Shown in pieces: positions 21,801 to 32,580 of a stretch of 64,000 nt of DNA. The stretch comes from Corynespora cassiicola (lineage: Eukaryota > Ascomycota > Dothideomycetes > Pleosporales > Corynesporascaceae). Under the pieces are notes generated by a model, which was not told the origin of the DNA, searched no databases, and saw only the letters and a list, made by a program, of their open reading frames with translations. Position 1 is the stretch's first letter. Every line of letters starts with the position of its first letter. The position numbers were made by a program, and so were the translations under genes. Where the stretch lies: assembly GCA_022059125.1 (NCBI GenBank), contig JAEUWY010000019.1, positions 248,001-312,000 of the forward strand. The letters are read 5' to 3'.

Positions 21801-22253
21801 GGAACTTGAGGAGCGGAGCCGGAAGCTGAGGAAGGAGGAGGCCAAGGTGCGGGCGCTGAATGCGAACGGCAGGGTGGATTATAGCATCCAGGAGGGGGTG
21901 AGTTTTGCTTTTCTTTTTTTCCGTTCATGCTGACGGCCTTTGTCTGCAACTACCCTACCCTTTTCTCTCTCTCTCTCCTTCCCACGCCTCCACATTCCTA
22001 CAACAGAATACCCTCCCCCGTCTCCCTCCCCCGTCTCCCTCCCCCGTCTCCCTCCCCTACTACACACACACACTACCACGACCACAAAACCCCGTATTGG
22101 AACTACAAGGCTGACAATGATGATGATAAATAGGCCTTTGATATCTCCCTCCTCGCAAGCATAGCCTCGCACCTCAGCTACTGGGGCGACGAGGACGTGT
22201 CCCACTTTATGATTTCGCAGCTCTTGGCGCGGCATCGGGTCTTTAAAGATTAG
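18804..22253 (+). CDS. DDHD-domain phospholipase of the intracellular PA-PLA1 family
   Basis: Three exons, 18804-19160, 19225-21897 and 22134-22253, give 1049 residues. The N-terminus is disordered, with an Arg/Glu/Asp alternating stretch near residues 60-90. A WWE-like region follows (RWFHAVD, then YWLGPVYDVKRGTWF). The lipase nucleophile is Ser670 in VSLVGHSLGSAIMFDLL, a GxSxG elbow, preceded by LLVTHGIGQRLG. The DDHD part has VEDFYALGSPIGLFQML and a later NIFHPTDPISYRLEPL, which carries the Asp and His positions of the family. These enzymes hydrolyse phosphatidic acid and related phospholipids; yeast Ddl1 is the fungal reference. The C-terminal exon ends in DISLLASIASHLSYWGDEDV, where the plus-strand DDHD domain closes. 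The last intron (236 nt) contains a 12-bp pyrimidine tandem repeat. Confidence 0.92.
22010..22056 (+). repeat. 12-bp pyrimidine tandem repeat inside the last DDHD intron
   Basis: About three and a half copies of CTCCCCCGTCTC lie in the 236-nt intron, directly before an AC-rich stretch. The repeat adds to the polypyrimidine character upstream of the acceptor at 22133. Confidence 0.8.
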
Positions 22254-23253
22254 TTGTTGTTGTTGTTTTTCCCCCTTTTTGGTGGGCTGAAGAGGTAGAG
22301 AGGAGAGGAAGAGAGAGAGACAGACAGAGATGGCTATATTGAGCCGCTCTCGGAGGGCATGTCTTGTTTGGCGTTTAGAGGAGTCTTCTTGGTTGTGGGT
22401 TTGGCGGGCTGGTTCCTTGGCTGTGTGTCGGCGGGGTAGGGACTACCGGGATAGACAGACTTGTCTTTGGTCTGAGAGAGAGAGAAGGGGGAGGGGAGGG
22501 GAGGGGAGGTTTTGCATGGTGGGCGGGCGGGGCGAGGGAGAATGATTAGACATGGTGCGTTTTGCTGAAGGGGGGAGGTGGGATGTAGATATATACCCTA
22601 TATTTCAATGTTTGGTTTAGAGAGGTTTAGAGGACGCGCATTTCTGACGTGGATAATACACCCCTTCCCGCGCACGGGTACGCGCAGGCCAAACCTCGGA
22701 ACAATATCCAGGGCATTCAGCATCACTCTAAACCCTAGATAGACCAGTCTACATATTCATCATGAGAGAGTGTTCCATTAAAGTATCATGCTTGCGCTAA
22801 GTTTAGGTCTAATCTAAATACAAACGTCCTCCATGGGTATTGATGTGAACCTCCGATCTGCCACAGATAAAAGGAAACGAGGGCAAAGAGACGAGGTCGC
22901 AGCGTGATAGCCGCAGGTTTAGTCAATGTTCGTGGTACTTTCGATTAGACGCCTTCCAGAATTATGCAGGTGCGAGATGTACCAGACGTGAATGTAAAGA
23001 GATTCGAGATGCGGATAGTTTTCGGATTTTTATTTTTTTCATTATTGCGTCGATATCTTTCCGTTTGCAGGTGTTCGCAATCGACGATTGGTTTCTTCCG
23101 TCCCCCAGCTTTACCATGTCAGCGGAGCCTTCGGATGACATAACAAAGTCAGACTCACCAAATGTTTAAATCACCAGGTCCACTTCTCGTTGGAAGAATC
23201 CAGTCCTCACATCCGTCTCCCCGAAAATGCTACAAATCCCAACCAGTACATCA
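22254..23253. other. Intergenic between convergent genes
   Basis: The DDHD gene (plus) and the single-pass membrane protein gene (minus) end toward each other here. There are GAGA-rich stretches near 22290-22330 and 22470-22510. No gene was found. Confidence 0.5.
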
Positions 23254-24351
23254 TCACCGCCCCAAATTCCTCCTCTCCACCATTCTCCTCACATAATCAA
23301 CACCCCTCCAAGCAATGCCATCCTCTCTCACTCCCTCTTCTCTCCCATCCTCATCCGCACCCTCACCGTCCATTTCATAGATACTCTTTTCCGTCTTGCC
23401 ACTTCCCCGTCTCTTCCACCCCCTCTCCGTCCTCCGGATTCCCTCCTTTTCCATTGCCTTTTTCCTCTCCCGCTCCCTATCTTCATACGTTCTCTCCTGC
23501 GGAATGGGCGGCGGGTGCATAATGGGCAGCCTCTCGCTCTCATCGACGACGCTCTTTTCCGTCTTTGTGCTCGAGCGGCGACGATTGCGGTCGCGGTCGC
23601 GGTCGCGTTTTCGCTCTTCGTACGTCTTTTGGACAGGAATCGGGGGTGGGTGCATAATGGGGAGCCGTTCGTTGGAGGGATGCAAGCGGAGCGGGTGTGG
23701 AGGAGTAGATGTTTGCGAACGAAAGCTTCGATGAGAGCGCCACCAGCTCTTTCTTTTTTCTCTTTCATCGTCCGCGTCATGCGGTTCTTCTTCACTCCGC
23801 ACCTTGCGATCAGGGTCCGGACTGGGTGCTTGGTGTAGCGATCGGCTGTCGATTTCAAATACGGCTCGGGTAGGCGTTTTCACAGCGGAGAGCTCGAATT
23901 TCTGAACCTCGATAGGACTCAGCTCGACTGGATCGCTTGGGGCAGCTTTCAACGTCGACGGGTTGTTGCTGGTGCGGCCTTGGGTGTTGCTCCAGCGGGG
24001 AGAGGGTGTAGTGGTAGGCGACGAGGCGAGCGAGGAGAGCGTCTTTGGTGGTACGGGAGGAGGGACGCTAGACGAGAGCGAAAAGAGACCCGAGTGATAT
24101 GAAGGCTGGGATGGCGAGTGCGATGTCCGATATGGATGCGATGGTGTTGAGCGCCAAAACCTCCACGACCCAGTCTTGCCCCGTCGCATCCCTAGGTAAA
24201 AGACGATGACTGTGAATATCAGGCCTGATACTGCAATGCCAAAACCCATGCCAATATTCTTCGGGCTCGGTGTGCGCTTGTATATCGGCATGGCCGAGGC
24301 CAGCTGGAAGCATTGCGTTGCAACGACCAAAGCAAGCCGCGAGGGTGCCAT
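23254..24351 (-). CDS. Single-pass membrane protein with signal peptide and repeated ERLPIMHPPPIP motif
   Basis: An intronless 365-codon frame from ATG 24351. Residues 1-20 are a signal peptide ending in ASA. A short lumenal part follows, then a membrane helix near 32-52 (GFGIAVSGLIFTVIVFYLG) and a basic cytoplasmic start. The long tail is Ser/Pro-rich, then highly charged. ERLPIMHPPPIP occurs twice, each copy followed by a T-Y-E-(E/D)-R charged stretch, which indicates an internal duplication of about 50 residues. The architecture resembles cell-surface stress sensors (short outside, long tail), but the outside part is too short for a Wsc or Mid2 protein. Function unknown. Confidence 0.7.
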   Translation of the reverse strand: MAPSRLALVVATQCFQLASAMPIYKRTPSPKNIGMGFGIAVSGLIFTVIVFYLGMRRGKTGSWRFWRSTPSHPYRTSHSPSQPSYHSGLFSLSSSVPPPVPPKTLSSLASSPTTTPSPRWSNTQGRTSNNPSTLKAAPSDPVELSPIEVQKFELSAVKTPTRAVFEIDSRSLHQAPSPDPDRKVRSEEEPHDADDEREKRKSWWRSHRSFRSQTSTPPHPLRLHPSNERLPIMHPPPIPVQKTYEERKRDRDRDRNRRRSSTKTEKSVVDESERLPIMHPPPIPQERTYEDRERERKKAMEKEGIRRTERGWKRRGSGKTEKSIYEMDGEGADEDGREEGVREDGIAWRGVDYVRRMVERRNLGR

Positions 24352-25317
24352 ATTGTGTGGATGGCGGCCGGATTAGGTATTAAATTAATGAGCGTAGTGA
24401 TACAGCAGGCACTGTATACCTCACGTGTGGTGCTGGTTCATCGGGGTCCAATTTGCCTGTGTGTGGGCGGGACCAAGGTGTTCAACTCGAGAAAGCAAGC
24501 ACGCGCACCGCCGGTTTTATTGCCTGCACTCCGACTACGCCACTCCCCTGTTCTGATCCGTTTAGTTACTTGTGCAAGCTTCGGTCGGGGTACTTCTGCA
24601 TGCTGTGTTGGCGGCTTCGCTTGACGCTGACGTTGGATCCCAAACCGGCCTGCCAGAACGCAACGAGCCAGTCAGATGAAGACGGAAACAGGAACGCTGC
24701 AGGCAGAGGCATGGTTTCACGTTAATTCCCGGGTTGGATAGATTCGACCGTCGTATCGGGAGCGTGCAGGTGTCAATGCAGGTATGAATATGGGGCTCGC
24801 CAGGTAGCCAGAGTTTCGTTTACACCTCCGAACATTACACCTCCCCAAAAAGCAAATGTTCTTGGAGTCGACGAAAACTAGAACCGCCGTGGATCGATAT
24901 CCACTACGCTCGTAAACCCTGCAGAGGTCAATTCAACAAGCCGATCGTCGTGGCTTTAGGCGTTCCAGAAGGCTTCCTCGTTGGTGAGGGAGACGGCATG
25001 TCGTCCAAATGGGATAGGATCCCCGGCCTTGGTCCCCGAATCCCGACGCTAACGCACTGGTACCTGCATGTTCGACCACACACGAGCGTTGGGTAAATGG
25101 AACGCAGAGCGTTTGATGAAAAGCAATATGATTGCCAGTGATTTACTAGAATACAGACGAAACGGTTGGCGGGGTAGTGGCGTTGCCAACGGCTAGAAAG
25201 ATGGCGAATGGAAAGGGATGAGATTTAAAGAAGCAACTTCAAATAAAGGGATCGGATGGACAAGGCTGTACCTCGGCACGCTGGGAGACTTGGGGCCAAC
25301 TCCGAGAGCACGACAGA
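24352..25317. other. Intergenic, no gene seen
   Basis: Upstream of the single-pass membrane protein gene and downstream of the next minus-strand gene. Frames are short and uneven. I see no repeat or RNA gene. Confidence 0.5.
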
Positions 25318-26548
25318 TTACACATGGATGGGAGCAAGAGGAGACGCGACAAAGGATTCTGAGAGAGTTCGCAACGCCAATGGCCCGGGCATCTTGACCA
25401 GTTCGTCGACCGTAGGTGAATACAACGGGTCGAGGCTCTCCCTGGGACAATTAGCTTTGAGGCGAGTAATTTAACAGGACGTACAGCTGCATGAGATCGT
25501 CGGCCGACGAGGTCTTTTTACTAGCATTCTCGCTCTCTTTTTCCATGTCAAAAGCAAAATAGTCACCCTTGTCCTTGAACGGGCTCATCGTGTCGCGCGT
25601 TGGCGTGTCGTTGGCGCTGGGCGTAGCTGGAATCGTATTCAGCAGCGTATGGGAATGGTCGGCGTAATTGGACATGCGGGTAGGGCACGCCGCGCTCATG
25701 CTCAGTCGGAAGCCTTTGGAGCTGTCGGGCAACGACAGCGACTCGGCGCGGCCAGACTTTAGCGGTGGAGGCATGTGGCCATGGCTGTGGCTGAATGCGC
25801 GTTTGATGAGCCCCAGCGCCGATGCAGTCGAAGAGTTTCTGCTACGCGTGCTCGGCACGCCGTCTGAACCCGTGGCGGACGAAATACTAAGACTCCGCGG
25901 GAGCGTAGGCGAAAGGCTTGGCCCGGTCGTGCTAGCCATGAGGCTAAAGATGCCTCGCAATGCGGAAATGGAAGCATCCACAGAATTCTGAATATTGCTC
26001 CACGAGTACTCGAGCCGAATAAAGTCGTCCATATTGTCTTCAATCTGGTCCATTTGGTTCAGACAGACGCAGACGGCGTCGGCGATGATGGTCGCGCCGG
26101 TGATCCAAGCGTTGGCGACGGCATCTTGACAGTGGACAGGCTGGGTCTGGATGAGGTTGGTGGCCGAGTTGGCTGTCTTGTCGATGGCGTGGTCGGCCAT
26201 GTCGCGCTGCTGGCAAATGTCGACGCGGAGCAGGGACTTTCTGCTCGAAGGTGAGTTGTCGGCCTTGTACATGGTCGACTTTGCTCCGTCGTAGACGGCT
26301 TTGAAGGCGTCTTGGTGTACGTATGCGATTCCGGCGTTGAGATTGTCGAGCGTCGAGAGGACTTGATCGGCATCGCCACCGAGCATCGAGTTGAGAATTG
26401 CCACGTGATCAGTTCCATCAATGAGGGCGTGTGCCTGGAGGGTTTTGAAGAAGGTGTAGTCGTTTGTTCGTCGGGCGGCATGGAGGTTGTGTCTGACCAG
26501 GGCGATGCGCTGGGTCCAGTGTAGCCGTTGGGTGGGGTCAATGCCCAT
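25318..26548 (-). CDS. Helical orphan protein with Ser-rich C-terminal half
   Basis: Two exons, 26548-25485 and 25441-25318, give 395 residues. The intron has a GTACGT donor and a CCCAG acceptor; splicing replaces an early stop with a good C-terminus (LDPLYSPTVDELVKMPGPLA). Residues about 5-200 are helical, without low complexity, and include HWTQRIALVRHNLHAARR, FKAVYDGAKSTMY and LNQMDQIEDNMDDFIRLEY. The second half is Ser/Thr-rich and probably phosphorylated. I do not recognise a named family. A CTAACAGCTAG just before the ATG could be a branch site plus acceptor, so an upstream leader intron or a short first exon is possible. Confidence 0.75.
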
Positions 26549-28104
26549 TTCTAGCTGTTAGTTTGGGGTTAGATACTGGTTGTTAGGAGCGAGCAAAGTG
26601 TACAAGCAGGCCTGCTCCTCCCCCCCGGGCATGTGACATCTTTATAGAAAGCGATTTGACTCATAAACAAAGATATTGGTAAGATTAAAGATGAGAGCAG
26701 TCAACGTTTGGGTTGGTTGGCACGGAATTGAGGATATGACGTTAAAAAGTCTCGGTGCATGCGAGCCTTTGTCGAGGTCCGGAATAGGAAATCCATGTAA
26801 TCACTGCCGGTATACCCAAGACATTGCCCGAACCGCTAGATTCAGCCCATGGACTGTAGACTGGACGTACATGTCTTGGCTTGAGTGGTTCTAGGCGCGT
26901 GTAGGGCTGAGACTTAACGGTCACGGTTGGACTGTAGTGTAGACACATTAATAAACATCGGTCCGGTGGCCTCAGGACATCTCGCGATGGGGCCATGTTG
27001 ACGACCTACCCCGGCAGGCCTCCCGTCTCGCCTCAGACATCAGTCTCCCCGCAAACGATGGGGCATGTTTATGGAATAGCGGCCAGTCGATGAACAGAGC
27101 GCTAGGGCCTGTTCGCGTCGGCTGTCGGGAGGCTCGCCTGGCGGTTACCTGGGGGTGTAGTCGCCTGGGGCTCGTGTAGTTACCTGGGGCATGGGTAGGT
27201 TCGCCTGGAGGCTCGCCTGGTAGTGACCTGGGGTTCGTGTAGTCCTGGGCTCGCGTGTGGGTTTAGATGTTGGAGGGCTGCGATGGCGTGATACAATCAG
27301 ACGTGACCTCCCTCCCAGACATGATGACGACCGAGATGACGACCGAGATGACGAGCAGATGAGACGAATGATGCCATGCCGCGTGAAGGAGGTGCTCAAT
27401 GTTTCTGATCAATCCAGACTCCAGGCTGCACGCATGCGACGAGGGTTGAGAGACGACGTCGAGACTCGGGGGAACGCTGCCCCACGTCGCGGAATTGAGG
27501 ATTCAGTGAGTCAATTCGTCGAGTCACCTGCAGTCGGGGCGGACAAGACCGACGGGAAAACGAGGGAGACGGGGTGTGGTGGTGAGGGCAGGGAGCATTG
27601 GGCGGCCTTGGTAGGCGCCAAGGCCGGCTAAGCGAGGCCGAACATGGCCCGATCCGCGCACCACGCCTCAACCTCCTCCGAACCGCCACTGCTAACGCGC
27701 AGATTTTTCCTTGCTGGCGTTCTTTTCGTACGAGCCAAACCGTGCCGCAATTCCAGCGCCTCCTCTTGCTGCATCGCATTTCCCGCAGCTCCTCCTCTGC
27801 GTTAGCCTTGGCCCGGAACGCGCTCAGGCCCGGCTCTAGCCGCCAGAATTTTCTGGCCGCCCCCCATCATCTCATCATCTCGGTACATCAGCAGCTTCTG
27901 GCTCGCGCCAATGTGGAACCACGATGAAATTTTCAATGGTCGATGCTGGCCTCCGCCTCTGGCGAGGCCAAAATGACTCCCAGCCTCGCGATCCGAGCTG
28001 CTCATATAGTCCATGCGCCCGTGAGCCCAAGTGAGCCGTCTCGTTCTCTGTGACTCCACACGTTTGCATTGCCAACCCCAGGACGCGCTCGTTCTCCACC
28101 CACC
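26549..28104. other. Intergenic between divergent genes, with degenerate repeats
   Basis: Shared upstream region of the helical orphan (minus) and the amino-acid permease (plus). It carries the degenerate CGCCTGG/TACCTGGGG repeat (listed separately) and a GATGACGACCGA direct repeat at about 27321-27357. Open frames near 27.3-27.8 kb have no protein-like features. Confidence 0.5.
27131..27260 (+). repeat. Degenerate repeat cluster built from CGCCTGG and TACCTGGGG
   Basis: Within 130 bp the words GGCTCGCCTGG, TTACCTGGGG and GGGCTCGTGTAG, or close variants, recur about eight times at roughly 10-20 bp spacing. The order alternates rather than repeating one unit. It looks like an old minisatellite that has drifted. 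Confidence 0.65.
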
Positions 28105-29792
28105 ATGGACGTCAATCCAGCAAATGGCCCCTCGGACGAGATTACGCCCAAGATGAGCGGCCACTCGGTCAAGTCGGCAGCCCACTCGGGTAGTGACCTG
28201 GAGAAGCAGGCCTCTCCGCAGGAGGGCCAGCTGCAGAGGAAGCTCAAGAGCCGTCACCTGCAGTTTGTGGCCATTGGTATGTGTTGGATAGTATTCTCTT
28301 CAATCGTGTACTGACAATCCCAGGTGGAACCGTCGGAACTGGTGTCTTCATTGCCAGCGGTGGCTCCGTCGCCACGGCTGGTCCCGTCGGCGCCCTGCTT
28401 GCCTACGTCTTCGTCGGAACCCTCGTCTACGCCGTCATGATGTCGCTCGCCGAAATGGCCACCTACCTCCCCATCGCTGGAGCCTTCACCCGCTATGCCG
28501 CTCGTTTCGTCGACCCCAGTCTCGGCTTCGCCATGGGCTGGATTTACTGGTTCTCGTGGTCCATTACCTATGCGCTCGAGCTCACGGCGGCCGGCCTCAT
28601 CATCCAGTGGTGGAACTCGAGCCTCAGCATTGGCATCTTCATCACCATCTTTTGGGTGCCCATCACCGCCTTGAACTTTTTGCCTGTCGACTTTTTCGGA
28701 GAATTCGAGTTTTGGTTCGCATCCATCAAGGTCGTGGCGCTGCTTGGCTTCATGATCTTCTCCGTTTGCATCAACGCAGGCGCCGGCGACCAGGGCTACA
28801 TTGGCTTCAAGTATTACAACGACCCGGGTGCCTTTGCGCCCTACCTGACCGACGGCCCCAAGGCCAAGTTTGTCGCGTTTTGGAGTGTCTTGATCTCGGC
28901 AGGTTTCGCCTACCAGGGTTCGGAATTGGTGGCCATTGGAGCCGGTGAGAGCGCCAACCCGCGCAAGACGATGCCCAGGGCGATCCGCAACACATTCTGG
29001 TCCATCTTCCTCCTCTTCGTCTTCACCATCTTCTTCATTGGTATTCTGGTCCCCTACGACAACCCCAGCCTCTTGACTGGCGACACCAACGCCGGATCGT
29101 CTCCCTTGGTCATTGCTGCGCAGCTCGCCGGAGTCCAGGTGCTGCCCGACATTCTCAACGCGGTTCTGCTGACGGTTGTGCTCTCGGCCGCCAGCTCCAA
29201 CGTCTACTCTGGCAGCCGTATCCTGCTGGGCCTTGCCGAGGAGAACTGCGCCCCGGCCATCTTCAAGCGCACCTCTGCCAAGGGTGTCCCCTACGTTACC
29301 ACTGCCGTGACGGCCGCCATGGGTCTCTTGGCCTACATGAACCTGTCGAGCAGCGGAGGCGAGGTCTTTGACTGGTTCCTCAACATCACCAGTGTGGCTG
29401 GCTTCATCTCGTGGTGCTGCATCTTCGTCTGCCACCTCCGCTTTATGGACGCGCTGACGGCGCAAAACATTGACCGCGACACGCTGCCCTTTACTTCATG
29501 GGGTGGCAAGTGGCTGGCCTGTTACGGCTTCTGCTTCTGCGCCATCATCACGCTGACGCAGGGCTTCACGGCCTTTGTGCCCTGGAACACGCGCGACTTC
29601 TTCATCGCCTACATTAGCTTGATCCTGTTTGTGCTCATGTACGTGGGCCACAAGCTTGTGACTCGCAGCAAGCTCATCAACGCGGCCGAAGCCGACATCC
29701 ACACGGGCAAGTGGCACGAGGAGATTGCTGAAACTTGGGAAGAGAGCCCCCGGAGCCGATGGACGGAGATGAAGAACAAGATCGTGGCATGA
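28105..29792 (+). CDS. Amino-acid permease (APC superfamily, fungal YAT family)
   Basis: Two exons, 28105-28276 and 28324-29792, give 546 residues with about twelve membrane helices. The cytoplasmic N-terminus ends in LKSRHLQFVAIGGTVGTGVF, the conserved lead into the first helix, where the backbone break binds the amino-acid carboxylate and amino groups. Later features typical of the family are EMATYLPIAGAF, GFAMGWIYWFSWSITYALE and SSNVYSGSRILLGLAEE. The 47-nt intron splits the Gly codon of IGGTVG, which confirms the join. It imports amino acids with protons at the plasma membrane; the substrate cannot be read from sequence alone. The C-terminal tail is short, with Glu/Asp clusters that could be sites for ubiquitin-dependent turnover. 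Confidence 0.93.
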
Positions 29793-31905
29793 GCCCACGT
29801 CATGGATGATGGCATGTCGAGCAAACAAACAAAAGTGCTTTGGATCGCATTGCATAGCATGGCGTTTTTTCTTTTTCCCTGCAGCTGTACTATTATTACT
29901 ATCGTCACCGCCTTGGCGCCATATACCACGACCGCTTAATGTAATTCACCGCTTCTTCCAGTGTCATCGCCTGAGTTTACCCTTTGGTTGGCTGCCCCCT
30001 ATTTGGATCTGATATCATTGACACGATGCATTGGGCAGGTCTCTAACACCTCCGCGGCTCCATTTCATCGCCACAGCCTGGAAGTTTCAAGTTTCGCGCC
30101 TGGCTGGCTTGGTCCGTCTCTTCTCGCGTGGATGAATACACGCCTCCACAATGACCCAATATCCCAACCCATATCTCCACGAAAAATCGTCGCGCATAAA
30201 TTACAACCCGCGCGCCATTGGCTGTAGCTGCAAATTCTCACCCCGATGATGTAAATAAACATGTACAGCTTGCCTGGCTGGCCTGTCTGCCGGTCCCGCG
30301 GGCCCTGCAAGGAACGAAGTGTGACGTCGATCCCAGCAAGCAAGCGAATCCTGTACAAGGCGCGGGGCGCAAGGCGGCGCATGCGCGGCGAGCGATCCCC
30401 GGATGGAGTAACGGCTGTCAAGTCGCGGTGCGGTGCGGTGCGGTGGGTGAACGACATGTGGCAACGCGACGCATGGCCACACTGACTGTGCAGGACTAAT
30501 ACGGCGGGGGACGAATCGGCGGGAGCGGACGAGGGCGCTGGGTCTGCGAGGTCTGCCCTGGAGCCGGATTGGCCGCATGCCCGCTTTGGGCTATAGGCAT
30601 TGCATCCCTGTGCTATATCACCCGCCTTTGTCGAGATTTTTCCTGGTCTTGGAGAGGGCACGAGATGGCGGTTGGCACACCTCATTCGCAGCTCGCAGCC
30701 TCGCTAGCTCCAGTGCCCATCCTCCTGGTTTCCTTTTCCCCCTCTCCGGGCTTGCTCGACGAACAGCCCCCGATCGGCGCGCTGGACTCGCCTTCCACAC
30801 CGTTTTGCCAACGGTGCGGCGGTAGGGAGGAGCTCTGGGCGTATGGCTGTGTTGCCACCGAGGGAGCTACGGGCACAACTAACCAGGCGCTGGCTAACGG
30901 GTGCGAAAGGGAATCTCAAACTATCGAATTTGCAAGGCGCAAACTTCCCGCTGCAGGGCAGAACCCGGGCGCGGTGAGGGTCGCCACAGGGTGGGCTTGG
31001 AGTGTGATTCGCGCATGGGGTGTTGGCGGTTGGGGTGCGGACATGGGGATGGATGGGGGATGGCGAGATGAGATGGCAGGGCCGGGCAGGGCATGGGATG
31101 GCAGATGGGGATGAGCATACCCGATTGACTGACTGACGACCTAGGTCGCGCCGCCCCCGCATGTTTCCCATCCGTCACCTCATCTAGGCGAGCGGCGAAG
31201 CCTTGTGCGAGATGAAGTCGTTATGCCATACCGGGACTACACGTCTAGGGGGGAAGTGTGCTCAGGGGCTGCGACGTCACTCGCGTTCCTTGCTTGAGCT
31301 CAAGCTCGCTCGGAGGCACGGATCCAACCAGCTTGCCATATTGCCCGTCTGTGCGGGGACCGGAAAGTGGAACTGCCTCTGGGGGAACTGGATTGGCATG
31401 GCATAGCATGGCAATGCCATTGTGCGCAAGCGTGCTCCCGCCGCTGCTACTGTTGCTGCTGCTGCTGCTGAACGCCACAGCCAAACGCCAGTGCAGGCTT
31501 CTGATAGTGCCACACAGAGCCCATCATTTCCCCTCGTGGGAACAGGCCCGAGATGCAGACAGGCTCTCTGACGCTACGCCTTACTCTTCCCATTACCCTT
31601 ACCGTAATTGTTGCCTCCGTGATGGCTTTGCCTGCACATCTCACTGCCTTGCGATGCAACGGGTCCTAACTAACGTGCCGGGCCCGGGGCATGCACACTA
31701 CATGCCATGCCATGGGCTCCACTCTTGTTCCCGCCCGCGCTCCACTTGTGCCAGCTTGGCCTGCCTGGCCGCCGATCTTGGAGGGAGGAGCTGAGCTTAG
31801 GGGTAGGGGAGGGGGGATCGACGTCACTGTTTGCCAGGGAGTTGGAACTTGTGGGTATGACGATGTGGGTTCTTCGTCTAGTAGTCATCTAGGGGGGAGG
31901 AAGTG
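29793..31905. other. Long intergenic, no supported gene
   Basis: Over 2 kb without a supported gene. There is a GCGGT tandem near 30424-30446, a GGCATGGCATAGCATGGCAA run near 31393-31412 and a CTG run near 31450-31469. Several open frames overlap on both strands, but none has a start, domain or splice pattern that convinces. Promoter elements of the hydrophobin gene lie at its right end. Confidence 0.5.
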
Positions 31906-31913
31906 TATAAATA
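31906..31913 (+). promoter_or_regulatory. TATA box of the hydrophobin gene
   Basis: TATAAATA lies 150 bp upstream of the hydrophobin ATG, followed by a CT-rich leader and an A-rich Kozak region (AACAAAAATG). A strong TATA box fits a highly and conditionally expressed gene. Confidence 0.65.
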
Positions 31914-32062
31914 GGGCTGGGAGGGCGGTGGGTCGGGTTGGACAAACAGACAGTCAGGCTTCTTCTACTCTATCTACTTCTCATCTATACTACGGTCTTG
32001 ATACCGCGATACGCACCACCTCACTACATCTTTCACGGCTACGAAAAACCAAAAAAACAAAA

Positions 32063-32580
32063 ATGCTTTTCACATCTTTCCTGCTTGTCGCTGCTGTAGG
32101 CGCGTCGCCGCTTGCCGTGACGGAGAGGCAGGCGCCGCTTTGTACGTCGGGTACTGCGCAGTGTTGCGCGACGGATGTGTTGAACCTGGCGATTTTGGAT
32201 TGCGCACCGCGTATGTTGTTTTCCTTTCCTCTTCCCCTTCTCCTCTCTCTTCCTTCCAGCCTGTTCTCCTCTCGTCGAGATTCGCTGCCCGTGGTGTGGA
32301 TGCGGTCTGCAGGACCCCACCACCTCCCATCAGCGCATCCACCCTATACCCAGCCTCATCCGCAAATCAACCCCGCCCTGGTCCCCAAAACGACCTCCAA
32401 GACGAACAGAACATTGACAGAGAAATAGCGCCCACAACCCCCCAGTCCACAAACGAATTCATCGACACGTGCTCGGCCGAGGGCCAGCAGGCGAAATGCT
32501 GCCTCCTCCCCATCCTCGGCCAGGCGTTGATCTGCTCCGACGTTAACCCTACCGCTGAGCCGCCTGCTGAGGGAGCTTAG
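32063..32580 (+). CDS. Class II hydrophobin
   Basis: Two exons, 32063-32210 and 32429-32580, give 99 residues. A signal peptide (MLFTSFLLVAAVGASPL) is followed by a mature part with eight Cys in the hydrophobin order C, CC, C, C, CC, C: LCTSGTAQCCATDV, AILDC, DTCSAEGQQAKCCLLP and ICSD. The close spacing and lack of long Ser/Gly loops mark class II. These proteins self-assemble at air-water and cell-surface interfaces, coat aerial hyphae and spores, and are secreted. The join restores the family string LDCAPPPTTPQS, with a CG completing the split Pro codon. The 218-nt intron is long and pyrimidine-rich in its 5' part. The short acidic tail (TAEPPAEGA) is unremarkable. Confidence 0.93.

Noticed and set aside
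28254..29465. 403-codon minus-strand open frame opposite the permease
   Set aside because: It mirrors the conserved permease exon. Its sequence is Gly/Asp/Glu-rich filler, typical of an antisense frame.
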